DNA of 64,000 bases, taken from Actinomycetes bacterium (GTDB lineage: Bacteria > Actinomycetota > Acidimicrobiia > Acidimicrobiales > Bog-793). The DNA is taken from contig JAJZBI010000012.1 in NCBI GenBank assembly GCA_021798985.1, positions 30,714-94,713 on the forward strand. The letters run 5' to 3'. The notes beneath the pieces were generated by a model that made no database searches, was not told the origin of the DNA, and saw only the letters and a list, made by a program, of their open reading frames with translations. A program made the position numbers and the translations under genes. Positions within the stretch are counted from its first letter, which is position 1. Each line of letters starts with the position of its first letter. Shown here in pieces: positions 41,888 through 51,157 of the stretch.

Positions 41888-42487
41888 ATGCGCCGCTTCT
41901 CCATCAACTTCGACTACCGCTGTCCCTTCGCCCGCAACGCGAACGAGCACGTCATCACGGGGCTCGAGGCGGGCGCGCCCTGGGACGTGACCTTCGCCGC
42001 CTTCTCGCTCACCGCCGTGCACGCCGAGGCCGACGATCCGCCGGTCTGGTCAGATCCCACCAAGCGCAGCGAGCTGACTGCCCTGGCGGCCGGTCTCGTC
42101 GTGCGCGATCGCCACCCCGAGCGCTTCTTGGCGGCGCACCGCTCGCTCTTTGGCATCCGCCACGACGACGGGGACGACGTGCGGGACGACAAGGTCGTGC
42201 GCGCCGCGCTCGAGCGCGCCGGCGTGGACGCGGATGCCGTCTTCGCCGAGCTCGACGCCGGCTGGCCATTCGACACGATCCGCGACGAGCACGAAGCCTC
42301 GGTGCGCGCCCACGCGGTCTTCGGCGTGCCGACCTTCGTCTTGGAGGACCGTGCCGTCTTCGTCCGCCTGATGAACCGTCCCGCCGGGGACGCTGGGCTG
42401 GCAACGCGCACGGTCGAGCGCGTCCTCGACCTCATCGCCGACGAACCGACGCTCAACGAGTTCAAGCACACGACGCTCCCGCGCTGA
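41888..42487 (+). CDS. DsbA-family thioredoxin-fold protein
   Basis: 199 residues. FDYRCPFARNANEHVITGLE carries a single-Cys CPFA active site in place of CPxC. The helical insertion follows, then VFGVPTFVLEDRAVFVRLMN with the cis-Pro (VPTF) of thioredoxin folds. No signal peptide, so cytosolic. FrnE/HCCA-isomerase-like proteins of this group act as oxidoreductases or isomerases; with one Cys a disulfide-isomerase or glutathione/mycothiol-type role is more likely than oxidation. Convergent with recA. Confidence 0.82.
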   Translation: MRRFSINFDYRCPFARNANEHVITGLEAGAPWDVTFAAFSLTAVHAEADDPPVWSDPTKRSELTALAAGLVVRDRHPERFLAAHRSLFGIRHDDGDDVRDDKVVRAALERAGVDADAVFAELDAGWPFDTIRDEHEASVRAHAVFGVPTFVLEDRAVFVRLMNRPAGDAGLATRTVERVLDLIADEPTLNEFKHTTLPR

Positions 42488-42545
42488 CACAGGCCGCCGC
42501 ACACCCACCCGACTCGGCCTCAGTTGGCCCACCGGAGTGCGCGCC

Positions 42546-42576
42546 GACGCGCCCCTGGAGGACCCAGGGGCGCGTC
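42546..42576. terminator. Bidirectional terminator between DsbA-like gene and recA
   Basis: GACGCGCCCCTGG and CCAGGGGCGCGTC form a 13-bp perfect stem with a 5-nt loop, located between two convergent genes. Confidence 0.7.
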
Positions 42577-42604
42577 ACGGGCGGCCGAGGTCGCCGACGC
42601 CGGT

Positions 42605-43648
<1,044 letters not shown>

Positions 43649-43795
43649 CGCTTCGTCTCCCTCCTCGGCCGACCACCGGCCAGCTGTCCTCGAAACGGAC
43701 GGGACCTTAGGGACCCGCTGTATCAGTGGGCAGTGCCACCGGCCTCCCGCAGCGAGCGCGCGCCCCTGGTCGGGAGAGTTTCACGATGGTAACTC

Positions 43796-43810
43796 CAAAC
43801 ACATGTTCGG
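43796..43810 (-). promoter_or_regulatory. SOS-box-like sequence upstream of recA
   Basis: CAAACACATGTTCGG matches the actinobacterial/Gram-positive LexA box CGAACRNRYGTTYG in the right half (GTTCG) and differs in the left (AAAC for GAAC). It lies about 150 bp upstream of the recA ATG. Confidence 0.45.
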
Positions 43811-43879
43811 TGGTGGATGGGCGCGAGGAACTCGGGACGCCGCCGGGTCCCCGAGGTCGGTTCGCCCCGCGCAGCGGCG

Positions 43880-45160
43880 TCAGCGCCCCGAGGCGAGGGC
43901 GTCGGTACTCGGGGCCACCACGTCGAGCAGGCGGCGCCGCAGGGCATCGAGCGCGGAGATCGTTCCGATCTCTCGGATCCGCTGGCGCGTCCCCGACAGG
44001 CGCAGCGCCACCGCCTCGGTCGGCCGATCCGGCAGCGCGATCGCCGCGAAGCAAGTGCCCGGCGCCTCGCCGTCTTGCGGCTCGGGCCCGGCCACGCCCG
44101 TCGTCGCGAGCCCGACCTCCGCGCCGAGCAGCGAGCAGACACCGTCCGCCATGGCGATCGCCGCCTCGGCGCTCACGACCGGCCCGGGGGGGACGCCGAG
44201 CAGCTGGTGCTTGACCGCCGAGTCATACGCGACGAGCGCGCCGCGCAGGTACTCGCTCGCTCCCGGCACCCCGACGAGGCGCGCCGCGATCAGGCCGCCC
44301 GTGAAGGACTCGGCAAGGCCAAGGTGCAACGAGCGTTCGAGGAGGAGCTCGCCGATCGCCTGCTCCATCGTCTCTTCATCGATGCCAAAGACGAGCGGCC
44401 CGAGCAGCGCCCGCAGCTCGGCCTCCTCGGCGTCGAGGGCCGCGAGCGCACTGGCCGCGTCGATCGCCTTGACGGTCAGGCGGATCTTGATCCCCTCCAT
44501 GCCGCTCGCGAGGAAGGCGATGGTCGGTGCGCTCGGCCCTTTGCCCTCGAGCGCGTCGACCCGCGGGGTGACGAGCTCGGCGAGGGCGGACTCGCCGAGC
44601 CCCCAGGTGCGGATCACCCGGCTGGCGATCACGGCGTGGTCTCCTGAGCGGCGCCGCAGGTCGGGCAGCACCGCCCGCTCGAGCATCTCGGCCATCTCCT
44701 CAGGGACGCCGGGCATCGCGTAGATGACCTGCTCGCCGACCGGAACGATGAGGCCCGGTGCGGTGCCGAGCCGGGGCGGGATGATCGTGGCGCCCTGAGG
44801 GACGTCGCCCTGGCGCAGGTTGCTCGGCGACATGTGCCGGCTGCGGGCGGCGAAGACCGCTTCGACCATCGCCACCGCCTCAGGGTTGCGCTCGAGCGGA
44901 ACGCCGGCGACCTGTGCCATCGCCTCGCGGGTGATGTCGTCCTGGGTCGGGCCGAGGCCGCCCGTGCAGATGACCGCGTCCGCCCGAGCGAGCGCGAGGC
45001 GGAAGGTGTCGGCGATGCGCGCCAAGTTGTCGCCGACGGAGACCTGATGGGTGCAGTCGATCCCGTTTGCGGCGAGGCGCTCGGCGATGTGCGCCGTGTT
45101 GGTGTCGAGGTTCTGGCCGAGCAGCAGCTCGGTGCCGACGGCGACGATCTCGGTGCGCAT
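43880..45160 (-). CDS. cinA: CinA-family protein, nicotinamide-nucleotide amidohydrolase type
   Basis: 426 residues. The N-terminal MoCF/COG1058 domain shows VAVGTELLLGQNLDTNTAHI and VICTGGLGPTQDDITREAMA. The C-terminal amidase domain shows LGLAESFTGGLIAARLVGVP and GLATTGVAGPEPQDGEAPGT. Full-length CinA proteins recycle pyridine-nucleotide by-products and are often co-transcribed with recA. Its ATG overlaps the pgsA stop by one base (TGATG). Confidence 0.95.
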   Translation of the reverse strand: MRTEIVAVGTELLLGQNLDTNTAHIAERLAANGIDCTHQVSVGDNLARIADTFRLALARADAVICTGGLGPTQDDITREAMAQVAGVPLERNPEAVAMVEAVFAARSRHMSPSNLRQGDVPQGATIIPPRLGTAPGLIVPVGEQVIYAMPGVPEEMAEMLERAVLPDLRRRSGDHAVIASRVIRTWGLGESALAELVTPRVDALEGKGPSAPTIAFLASGMEGIKIRLTVKAIDAASALAALDAEEAELRALLGPLVFGIDEETMEQAIGELLLERSLHLGLAESFTGGLIAARLVGVPGASEYLRGALVAYDSAVKHQLLGVPPGPVVSAEAAIAMADGVCSLLGAEVGLATTGVAGPEPQDGEAPGTCFAAIALPDRPTEAVALRLSGTRQRIREIGTISALDALRRRLLDVVAPSTDALASGR

Positions 45161-45753
45161 CAGCGTTGGTGGAGGATCGCGCGAGCATCGCGGGCGTACT
45201 CATAGCCCGAGTACACGGTCAACAGCACCGCCACCCACAACAACGCCCGAGGCACGGCCGAAAGGTGCGCCCCAACGGGCGGGAAGAACGCGAAGCCGAT
45301 GGCGATGTCTTGAGCGAGGGTCTTGATCTTGCCGGGAAGGCGCGCCGGCACCGAGATGCCACGGCGTCCGGCGTAGCTGCGAAAGACGTTCATCGCGACC
45401 TCGCGGACGGCGATGATGGCGATCGGCCACCAGGAGAAGTAGCCGAGCTCGCCGAGCGCCGCCAGCGCGGCGAGGACGAGCAGCTTGTCGGCGAGCGGGT
45501 CCAAGAACGCCCCCGAGCGCGTGGCGCCGTGGCGGCGGGCGAGCTGGCCGTCAGCCCGGTCCGACACGGCGAGCAGCGCCCAGAGCACCCACAACAGCCA
45601 GCCGCTCGGGCCGGTACGGGCGACGAGGACGCCAAAGATCGGCGCGGCGATCACGCGGGCCATCGAGAGGCCGTTCGCCGGCGTGACGAGCGCGGACGGG
45701 CCAAAGCGCTTCTCGGCCGAAAGGCGCGCGTTGGCCGTCACCTCGCGGCTCAC
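45160..45753 (-). CDS. pgsA: CDP-diacylglycerol-glycerol-3-phosphate 3-phosphatidyltransferase
   Basis: 197 residues with about four to five membrane helices (GWLLWVLWALLAVSD, YFSWWPIAIIAVREVAMNVF, ALLWVAVLLTVYSGY). The CDP-alcohol phosphotransferase signature is complete: DRADGQLARR, then G-A-F-L-D and PLADK, with spacing D-x2-DG-x2-AR-x8-G-x3-D-x3-D. It makes phosphatidylglycerophosphate in the membrane. Overlaps rimO by 4 nt and cinA by 1 nt. Confidence 0.93.
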   Translation of the reverse strand: MSREVTANARLSAEKRFGPSALVTPANGLSMARVIAAPIFGVLVARTGPSGWLLWVLWALLAVSDRADGQLARRHGATRSGAFLDPLADKLLVLAALAALGELGYFSWWPIAIIAVREVAMNVFRSYAGRRGISVPARLPGKIKTLAQDIAIGFAFFPPVGAHLSAVPRALLWVAVLLTVYSGYEYARDARAILHQR

Positions 45754-47042
45754 CGCGGCGCCGCCTCGCTCACAGCGAGCGCCTCGGCGAACAGGTCGGG
45801 CCCCTCGGCGGCGTGCACCATGACGTCGAGGACGCTACCGGGCGCGATCGCCGGATCGACCTGCACGACGCCGTCGATCTCGGGCGCCTCGCGGTGCGAG
45901 CGCGCGACGCCGGGGGCGTCGACGAGCACTGAGATGACGCTGCCGACGAGGTCGGCACGTCGCTTGGCGGTCAGCGCGTCTTGCAGCTCGGCGCACTCGC
46001 GCAGGCGCTCGGTGGCAAGCGCGGCGGGCACCTTGGCCTCGAGCCCAGCCGCGTAGGTCCCGGGCTCTTCGGAAAAGGCGAAGAAGCCCGCCCAGTCGAG
46101 CTCGGCCGCGGCGAGGAAGGCGAGGAGCGCGTCGTGGTCCTCCTCGGTCTCTCCTGGATAGCCCAAGATGAACGAGGAGCGCAGCGCGGCGTGCGGGGCG
46201 CGCTCGCGAATCGTGGCGATCCGCTCCAAGAAACGCTCCGCCGAGCCGACCCGGCGCATCTTGCGCAACAGCGGGCTCGAGACGTGCTGCAGCGACAGGT
46301 CGAAGTAGGCGACGTCGGTAGCGATCACGGCGTCGATCAGCGCGTCGGTGAGCGCGGAGGGGTAGAGGTAGAGGAGCCGCACGCGCTCGACGCGTCGGCG
46401 CACCTCGCCCATCAAGTCGATCAGCGCGCCCGGGCGTCCGTCGTCGCGCCCGTACGAGGCGAGGTCCTGGGCGACGAGGACGATCTCGCGCACGCCCCCG
46501 GCGGCGAGCGCGTCCACCTCGGCGAGCACCGAGGCGGCCGATCGGGAACGCTGCGCGCCGCGAAAGCTCGGGATGGCACAGAAGCCGCACTTGCGATCGC
46601 AACCCTCGGCGACCTTGACGTAGGCCCACGGCGTGTCCGGGCGCGGCCGCTCGAGCTCGAGGAGGTCGAAGCCGCCGAGGGCACCGTCGCCGAGACGCTG
46701 CAGGCGCGGCCCCGCCCGCAGCTGCACCGGCACCCCGAACCCGGCGACCAGGTCCACCTCGGGCAGCGCCTCGGCAAGCTCAGCACCGGCCCGCTCGGCG
46801 AGGCATCCCGTGACGACGAGGCGCGCCGAGGCGCGGCGCCGCTCGGACAGCTCGAGGATGGTCTCGACCGATTCCGCCCGCGCCGGCTCGATGAACGCGC
46901 ACGTGTTGACCACGACGAGGTCGGCGTCCTCGGGCGTCTCGGCCGCCACGAAACCGTCGCTGTGGAGCGTGCCGGCCAGCTTGGCGGAGTCCACGGCGTT
47001 CTTCGGGCAGCCCAGCGTCTCGATCCAGTAGCGCTGCGGCAC
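45750..47042 (-). CDS. rimO: Ribosomal protein S12 methylthiotransferase RimO
   Basis: 430 residues. N-terminal UPF0004 cysteines: ETLGCPKNAVDS, VVNTCAFIEPA and VVTGCLAERAG. Radical-SAM motif AEGCDRKCGFCAIPSFRGAQ with CxxxCxxC. A C-terminal TRAM domain follows (EIDGVVQVDPAIAPG). PKNAVDS after the first Cys separates RimO from MiaB. It methylthiolates an Asp of S12. It heads the rimO-pgsA-cinA overlapped series. Confidence 0.95.
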   Translation of the reverse strand: MPQRYWIETLGCPKNAVDSAKLAGTLHSDGFVAAETPEDADLVVVNTCAFIEPARAESVETILELSERRRASARLVVTGCLAERAGAELAEALPEVDLVAGFGVPVQLRAGPRLQRLGDGALGGFDLLELERPRPDTPWAYVKVAEGCDRKCGFCAIPSFRGAQRSRSAASVLAEVDALAAGGVREIVLVAQDLASYGRDDGRPGALIDLMGEVRRRVERVRLLYLYPSALTDALIDAVIATDVAYFDLSLQHVSSPLLRKMRRVGSAERFLERIATIRERAPHAALRSSFILGYPGETEEDHDALLAFLAAAELDWAGFFAFSEEPGTYAAGLEAKVPAALATERLRECAELQDALTAKRRADLVGSVISVLVDAPGVARSHREAPEIDGVVQVDPAIAPGSVLDVMVHAAEGPDLFAEALAVSEAAPR

Positions 47043-47051
47043 CCATCGATC

Positions 47052-47627
47052 CTACCAACCAGCGCCCGCGTCGCCCGAATGCGGCACGTCGCGCTCGCGC
47101 ACCGCCGCGCCGGGCGACCCGTGGTCGGGCGTGCTCGGGGCCGGGTCGGGCCGGCCGAGCGCCATGCGCTCGGCCTGGTGGATCGCGTGCTGCACCCGCT
47201 CGGGGCTGCGCACCGCCGGGATCGGCCGGGCAGTGCTGGCACCGATCGACTCGACGACGAGCTCGCCGTAGCCGAGCAGCTGGCCGAGGGGGCCCTGACG
47301 GGAGGCGACGTCGGCGATCTTGTGGATCGGGATCTCGCGCCCCACCCGATGCAGCAGGCCGAAGCGGTGGATCACCCGCTCGGAGGTCACCATCACCAAC
47401 CCGGCCCGCCAGGTGAGGACGTGGGCGACGACAAAGCTGAGCGCGACCACCGAGCCGGCCGCGAGCACCAGACCGAACCACGCGGGCGCGCTCGTCCAGC
47501 CGAAAAAGAGCGCCACGATGACCGCGAGCCCGCCGATTGCCTTGGCGAGCGGCCCCGCCAGGACAATCGGGTGCGGTCGAGCCGCCGTGAGCACCTGCTC
47601 GCCGGCCCCGAGCTCGACCGGGCGCAC
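47052..47627 (-). CDS. Bacterial PH-domain membrane protein
   Basis: 191 residues. Two membrane helices (LAGPLAKAIGGLAVIVALFF, FGLVLAAGSVVALSFVVAHV) precede a bPH2-type domain (GLVMVTSERVIHRFGLLHRV, GREIPIHKIADVASRQG, GELVVESIGASTARPIP). A disordered tail follows. The function is unknown; such proteins are common beside envelope genes. It is 9 bp from rimO and 2 bp from ddl. Confidence 0.85.
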   Translation of the reverse strand: MRPVELGAGEQVLTAARPHPIVLAGPLAKAIGGLAVIVALFFGWTSAPAWFGLVLAAGSVVALSFVVAHVLTWRAGLVMVTSERVIHRFGLLHRVGREIPIHKIADVASRQGPLGQLLGYGELVVESIGASTARPIPAVRSPERVQHAIHQAERMALGRPDPAPSTPDHGSPGAAVRERDVPHSGDAGAGW

Positions 47628-47629
47628 GC

Positions 47630-48760
47630 TCAGGCCAGCTTGGCGGCGATGCTCCCCGCAGCGCGCAGCACCGTGCCGTCGGCACCGGCCGAGGAGAACT
47701 GCGCGCTCGGGCGCTCGACCGCCTCCGCCACGAGCCCGCGAAGGATTGCCTCGAAGCTGACGGGCGGGTCGACGAACAGGTGGCGAGACAGCGAGCCGGG
47801 GATCGTGTTGATCTCGTTCAGATAGATCGCCTCGCCGTCGCTCAGAAAGTCGATGCGCGCCACACCCCGCGCCCCGAGCAGTAGCGCCGCCTCTTGGGCA
47901 ACGGCGCGCAGCTCACTCGCGAGCGCCGCCGGGATCTGCGCGGGGAGCTCGCGCGGTGCCGCCGCCATGCCCTGGCCGCCGACGTACTTGTCGCCGTAGT
48001 CCAAGATCTCCGCCGACGCCGAGGAGCGCAGCGGCCGTTCGATCGCCGAGAGCTCGAGGACCGGATAGGTGCGCACGGCGATCTGCAGGTCGAACAGGTC
48101 GGCGCGATAGGGCTCGATCACCGCCCCGCGGCGAAAGTGGACGCTCGCGCCGAGGCGGTCGAGCGCCGTCGCGAGGTCGGCCACCACCTCGATGCCGATC
48201 GAGGAGCCGCCAAAGCGCGGCTTGACGATGAAGGGACCAGGGGAAGCGTCGGACTTCATCTCCGGCTGCAGCAGTCGGCGCTCGAGAGTCGGCAGGCCCG
48301 CCGAGGCCACCGCGGCGTACGAGGCGAGCTTGTCCATCCCGAGCGCGGCGCTCGCCGCGCTCGGCCCGCTGTAGGTGATGCCGGCGAGGTCAAGCGCCCC
48401 CTGCAAGGAGCCGTCCTCGCCCGGGCCACCGTGGCAGCAGACGACGACGGCGTCGAGTTCGAGCGGCTCAAGGCGGGCGCGCAGGCCGCTGCGCGGGATC
48501 TTGAAGCCACCGTCGGGGCCCAGGGCGAGGACGAGCGCCTCCGCGCCCTGGGGCGGCCCCCCGGCAAAGGCGCTGGCCTCGGCCAGCGGGTCGACGAGGA
48601 AGAAGGCGCCGGTCTTGGACCAATACAGGGCGCGGCAGCTCGCGATGTCGCCGACGCGGCTCAACGCGCGGGCCGCCTGCAGGCCGGTGAGCACCGAGAC
48701 GTCGTGCTCGGGCGAAGGGCCACCGAACAGGACGCCGACGTGGGATGGAAGGCTGGGCAT
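47630..48760 (-). CDS. ddl: D-alanine-D-alanine ligase
   Basis: 376 residues. Motifs: VGVLFGGPSPEHDVSVLTGL, VVVCCHGGPGEDGSLQGALD, IVKPRFGGSSIGIEVV, ARIDFLSDGEAIYLNEINTI and PGSLSRHLF. This is the ATP-grasp pattern of Ddl with the Mg-binding ENIN-like segment as LNEINTIPG. It makes the D-Ala-D-Ala dipeptide for peptidoglycan. The next gene upstream is the MurF-like ligase that would use the dipeptide, 60 bp away. Confidence 0.93.
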   Translation of the reverse strand: MPSLPSHVGVLFGGPSPEHDVSVLTGLQAARALSRVGDIASCRALYWSKTGAFFLVDPLAEASAFAGGPPQGAEALVLALGPDGGFKIPRSGLRARLEPLELDAVVVCCHGGPGEDGSLQGALDLAGITYSGPSAASAALGMDKLASYAAVASAGLPTLERRLLQPEMKSDASPGPFIVKPRFGGSSIGIEVVADLATALDRLGASVHFRRGAVIEPYRADLFDLQIAVRTYPVLELSAIERPLRSSASAEILDYGDKYVGGQGMAAAPRELPAQIPAALASELRAVAQEAALLLGARGVARIDFLSDGEAIYLNEINTIPGSLSRHLFVDPPVSFEAILRGLVAEAVERPSAQFSSAGADGTVLRAAGSIAAKLA

Positions 48761-48820
48761 TGGCCGCGATGCTAGGCGCGCCCCTGCGCGGGTTCGGGGA
48801 GCGAGCGGGGCGGCGGCACG

Positions 48821-50383
48821 CTAGGGGTAGTGGTCGGGCAGGTCGTTCTCGTACAAGACGGCGTCGCCCTCGAGCAGATGTTCCCGCACCCAAGCGACCG
48901 CCTGGTCGCGCCCTTCCACGACGACGCTGCGCCCAGCGCCCGCTCGCGCCGCGCCCGCCAGCAAGGCGGCACGGTTGGTGCGCTTGACGACGACGAGGGT
49001 GTCGGCGACCGCAAGGGCGGCCTCGGCGAACGCCGCGTTCTCCTCGAACTGGCACGGACCGAGCTCGATCATCCCCGGGGTGACGACGACCTTGGCCCCG
49101 CCGCCATGCTGGCGGGCGAGCTCTTCGAGCGCAAGGCGGCCACCGGCGGGGTTGGCGTTGAAGGTGTCATCGAGCACGACCACCCCGCGCGGGCTCACGG
49201 CGCGCGCCAGGCGGTTCTCGGCAACCGGCAGCGAAGCGAGCGGGCCAAGCAGCTCACCCGGGGGGGCACCGAGGGCCACCGCGGCCGCCAGCGCGCACGC
49301 CACGTTGCTCGGCGCCGCGACGTTTGCGCCCTGGGGCAGCTCGACCCGGCCGATCTCGACGCCCTCGACCTCGACCTCGAGCGCGCCGTCGCGCGCCCGC
49401 ACGACGACGTCGGGCCGCGCGCCGTCCGCCGGGGCGCCCGCCGAGGCGCGCAGCACGCGCTGGCCCTTGGCGGCGAGCTCGCCGGCGAGTGCCGCGAGGC
49501 GCGGGTCGTCGACATTGCAGACCACGACCTCCGCTCCCTCGGCGATCTCGGCCTTGGCGCGCGTCGTCACGTCCAGGGACTTGAAGCGCTCGAGGTGCAC
49601 CGGCCCGATCGCGGTCAGCACCGCGACCCTCGGGCGCATCCACGAGCACATTGCCGCGATCTCGCCGGGGCCGTAGGTCCCCATCTCGGCGACCAGCACC
49701 TCGGTGCCGGGCAAGAGCAGCTCGTTCACCGTCCGCGCCAGGCCGGCCTGGTTGTTGTAGCTCTTCGGGCTGGCAAGCACGCTGAAGCGACCGGCGAGCA
49801 GGTGGGCGAGGTAGCCCTTGGTCGACGTCTTGCCATACGAGCCGGTGATCGCCACGACCGTCGGGGCGATGCGGGCGAGCTTGGATTGCGCCGTGCGGAC
49901 AAAGCGCGCCGCCAGGCGGCGCTCGAGTGGGGCGAGCAACAAGAGCGCGAGGTCCACCAAGAGCGCGACCCCGAGCGCAGTGAAGCCGGCCGCGACCACC
50001 GCGGTCCCAAGCCCGCCGATCACGCCGGACACGAGCGCCGGGACGACGGCCAGCGCCGCGCTGAGCGCGGCCACGCTACGACAGCGCCGGGTCCACGCCA
50101 GCCGAGAAGTCCTTCCCCGCACGCCGAGCCCGATCGGCCCGACCGCAACCACCGCCGCGGTGACGAGCGCCGGCCAGTGCCAAGCGATCGCCGCCAGCGC
50201 GCCGAGCGCTCCGAGCACGCCGAGCGCTGACGACTCGGCTCGGGCACGCCACCAGCGGGCGGCAAAGCGCGTCACCGCGCCGGGGAGGTAGTGCTCGCGC
50301 TGGGCCACGCGCAGCGCGCGCAGCCCAGACAGGGCGACAGCGACGGCACAGGTCGCCAGCGCGGCGAACTCGAGCGCGCTCAT
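48821..50383 (-). CDS. MurF-like Mur ligase with N-terminal membrane domain
   Basis: 520 residues. Residues 1 to ~165 hold four or more hydrophobic segments (FAALATCAVAVALSGLRALR, LGVLGALGALAAIAWHWPAL, TAVVAAGFTALGVALLVDLA) instead of the usual soluble UDP-binding domain. The Mur ligase core then starts: VVAITGSYGKTSTKGYLAHL (P-loop), VLVAEMGTYGPGEIAAMCSW, TAIGPVHLERFKS and LDDTFNANPAGGRLALEELA. Adjacent ddl supports the MurF reaction (adding D-Ala-D-Ala to the UDP-MurNAc-tripeptide) or a related ligation. The membrane domain implies work at the membrane face. Confidence 0.85.
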   Translation of the reverse strand: MSALEFAALATCAVAVALSGLRALRVAQREHYLPGAVTRFAARWWRARAESSALGVLGALGALAAIAWHWPALVTAAVVAVGPIGLGVRGRTSRLAWTRRCRSVAALSAALAVVPALVSGVIGGLGTAVVAAGFTALGVALLVDLALLLLAPLERRLAARFVRTAQSKLARIAPTVVAITGSYGKTSTKGYLAHLLAGRFSVLASPKSYNNQAGLARTVNELLLPGTEVLVAEMGTYGPGEIAAMCSWMRPRVAVLTAIGPVHLERFKSLDVTTRAKAEIAEGAEVVVCNVDDPRLAALAGELAAKGQRVLRASAGAPADGARPDVVVRARDGALEVEVEGVEIGRVELPQGANVAAPSNVACALAAAVALGAPPGELLGPLASLPVAENRLARAVSPRGVVVLDDTFNANPAGGRLALEELARQHGGGAKVVVTPGMIELGPCQFEENAAFAEAALAVADTLVVVKRTNRAALLAGAARAGAGRSVVVEGRDQAVAWVREHLLEGDAVLYENDLPDHYP

Positions 50384-51120
50384 CGTTCGCCGCGCACCGA
50401 GGCGATCGCCTGGGCCATCGCCTCGGGATGGTGCAAGGGCACGAAGTGGTCGTCATCGAGCACCTCGAGGTGGGCGCGACGAAACGCCACTTGGGCGCGC
50501 TCGGCCACCGACAGCGGAGCAGCGGTGTCGCGCGCCCCCCAAACCAAGGCGACGGGGCACCTGACGCTGGCGACCGCGTCGTCGTCGCTCGCGGCGAGCG
50601 AGGCGACGAGCACCTCGCGCATCACGCCTTCGGCGTTGCGGTAGTCGGCCGAGCCGTAGCGGCGCCGCGCCGCCTCGAGCCGGCGCTCACCGATGAGGCC
50701 CGAGCGCGACAGGGCGCGCACCACGCGGTACGCGAGCACCGGGCGGGCGGCGTTGGGCTCGCGAAAGAGCGGGACGCCGGTCAGCACGAGCGCTCCCACG
50801 GCCTCGGGGCAGGACGCCGCAAGGTGCACGGCGACGCGCCCGCCAAAGGAGTGGCCGACGACGACGACCGGCGCTGCGAGCGTCGCGAGCAGGCGCTCGG
50901 CGAAAAAGGCGGCGTAGTCCTTCGGCGTCCAGGGCCAAGGCGGGGGCGCCGAGAGGCCGAAGCCCGGCAGGTCGACCGCCAATGCCGGCTCGCCGAGCAA
51001 CGCCAACATCGCCGCGTAGTCGCTGCGGCTCCGCCCCCAACCGTGCAGCGCCACCAGCGTCGGCTCCCCCGATCCGTGGCGTTCCGCGACGAGGCGACCG
51101 CCGGCAAAGCTCTGCAGCAC
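50380..51120 (-). CDS. Alpha/beta-fold hydrolase
   Basis: 246 residues from GTG 51120. Oxyanion motif LVALHGWGRSRSDYA, nucleophile elbow VVVGHSFGGRVAVH (Ser), acid LVWGARDTAAP (Asp) and His of LDDDHFVPLHHPEAM complete the triad. Substrate unknown. Its 3' end overlaps the MurF-like gene start by 4 nt (ATGA), so it heads the cell-wall operon. It is divergent from the helicase gene, with 37 bp between starts. Confidence 0.9.
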   Translation of the reverse strand: MLQSFAGGRLVAERHGSGEPTLVALHGWGRSRSDYAAMLALLGEPALAVDLPGFGLSAPPPWPWTPKDYAAFFAERLLATLAAPVVVVGHSFGGRVAVHLAASCPEAVGALVLTGVPLFREPNAARPVLAYRVVRALSRSGLIGERRLEAARRRYGSADYRNAEGVMREVLVASLAASDDDAVASVRCPVALVWGARDTAAPLSVAERAQVAFRRAHLEVLDDDHFVPLHHPEAMAQAIASVRGER

Positions 51121-51157
51121 GGGGGCCGACGATACTGGCCCGCGGTACCGTCGCCTC

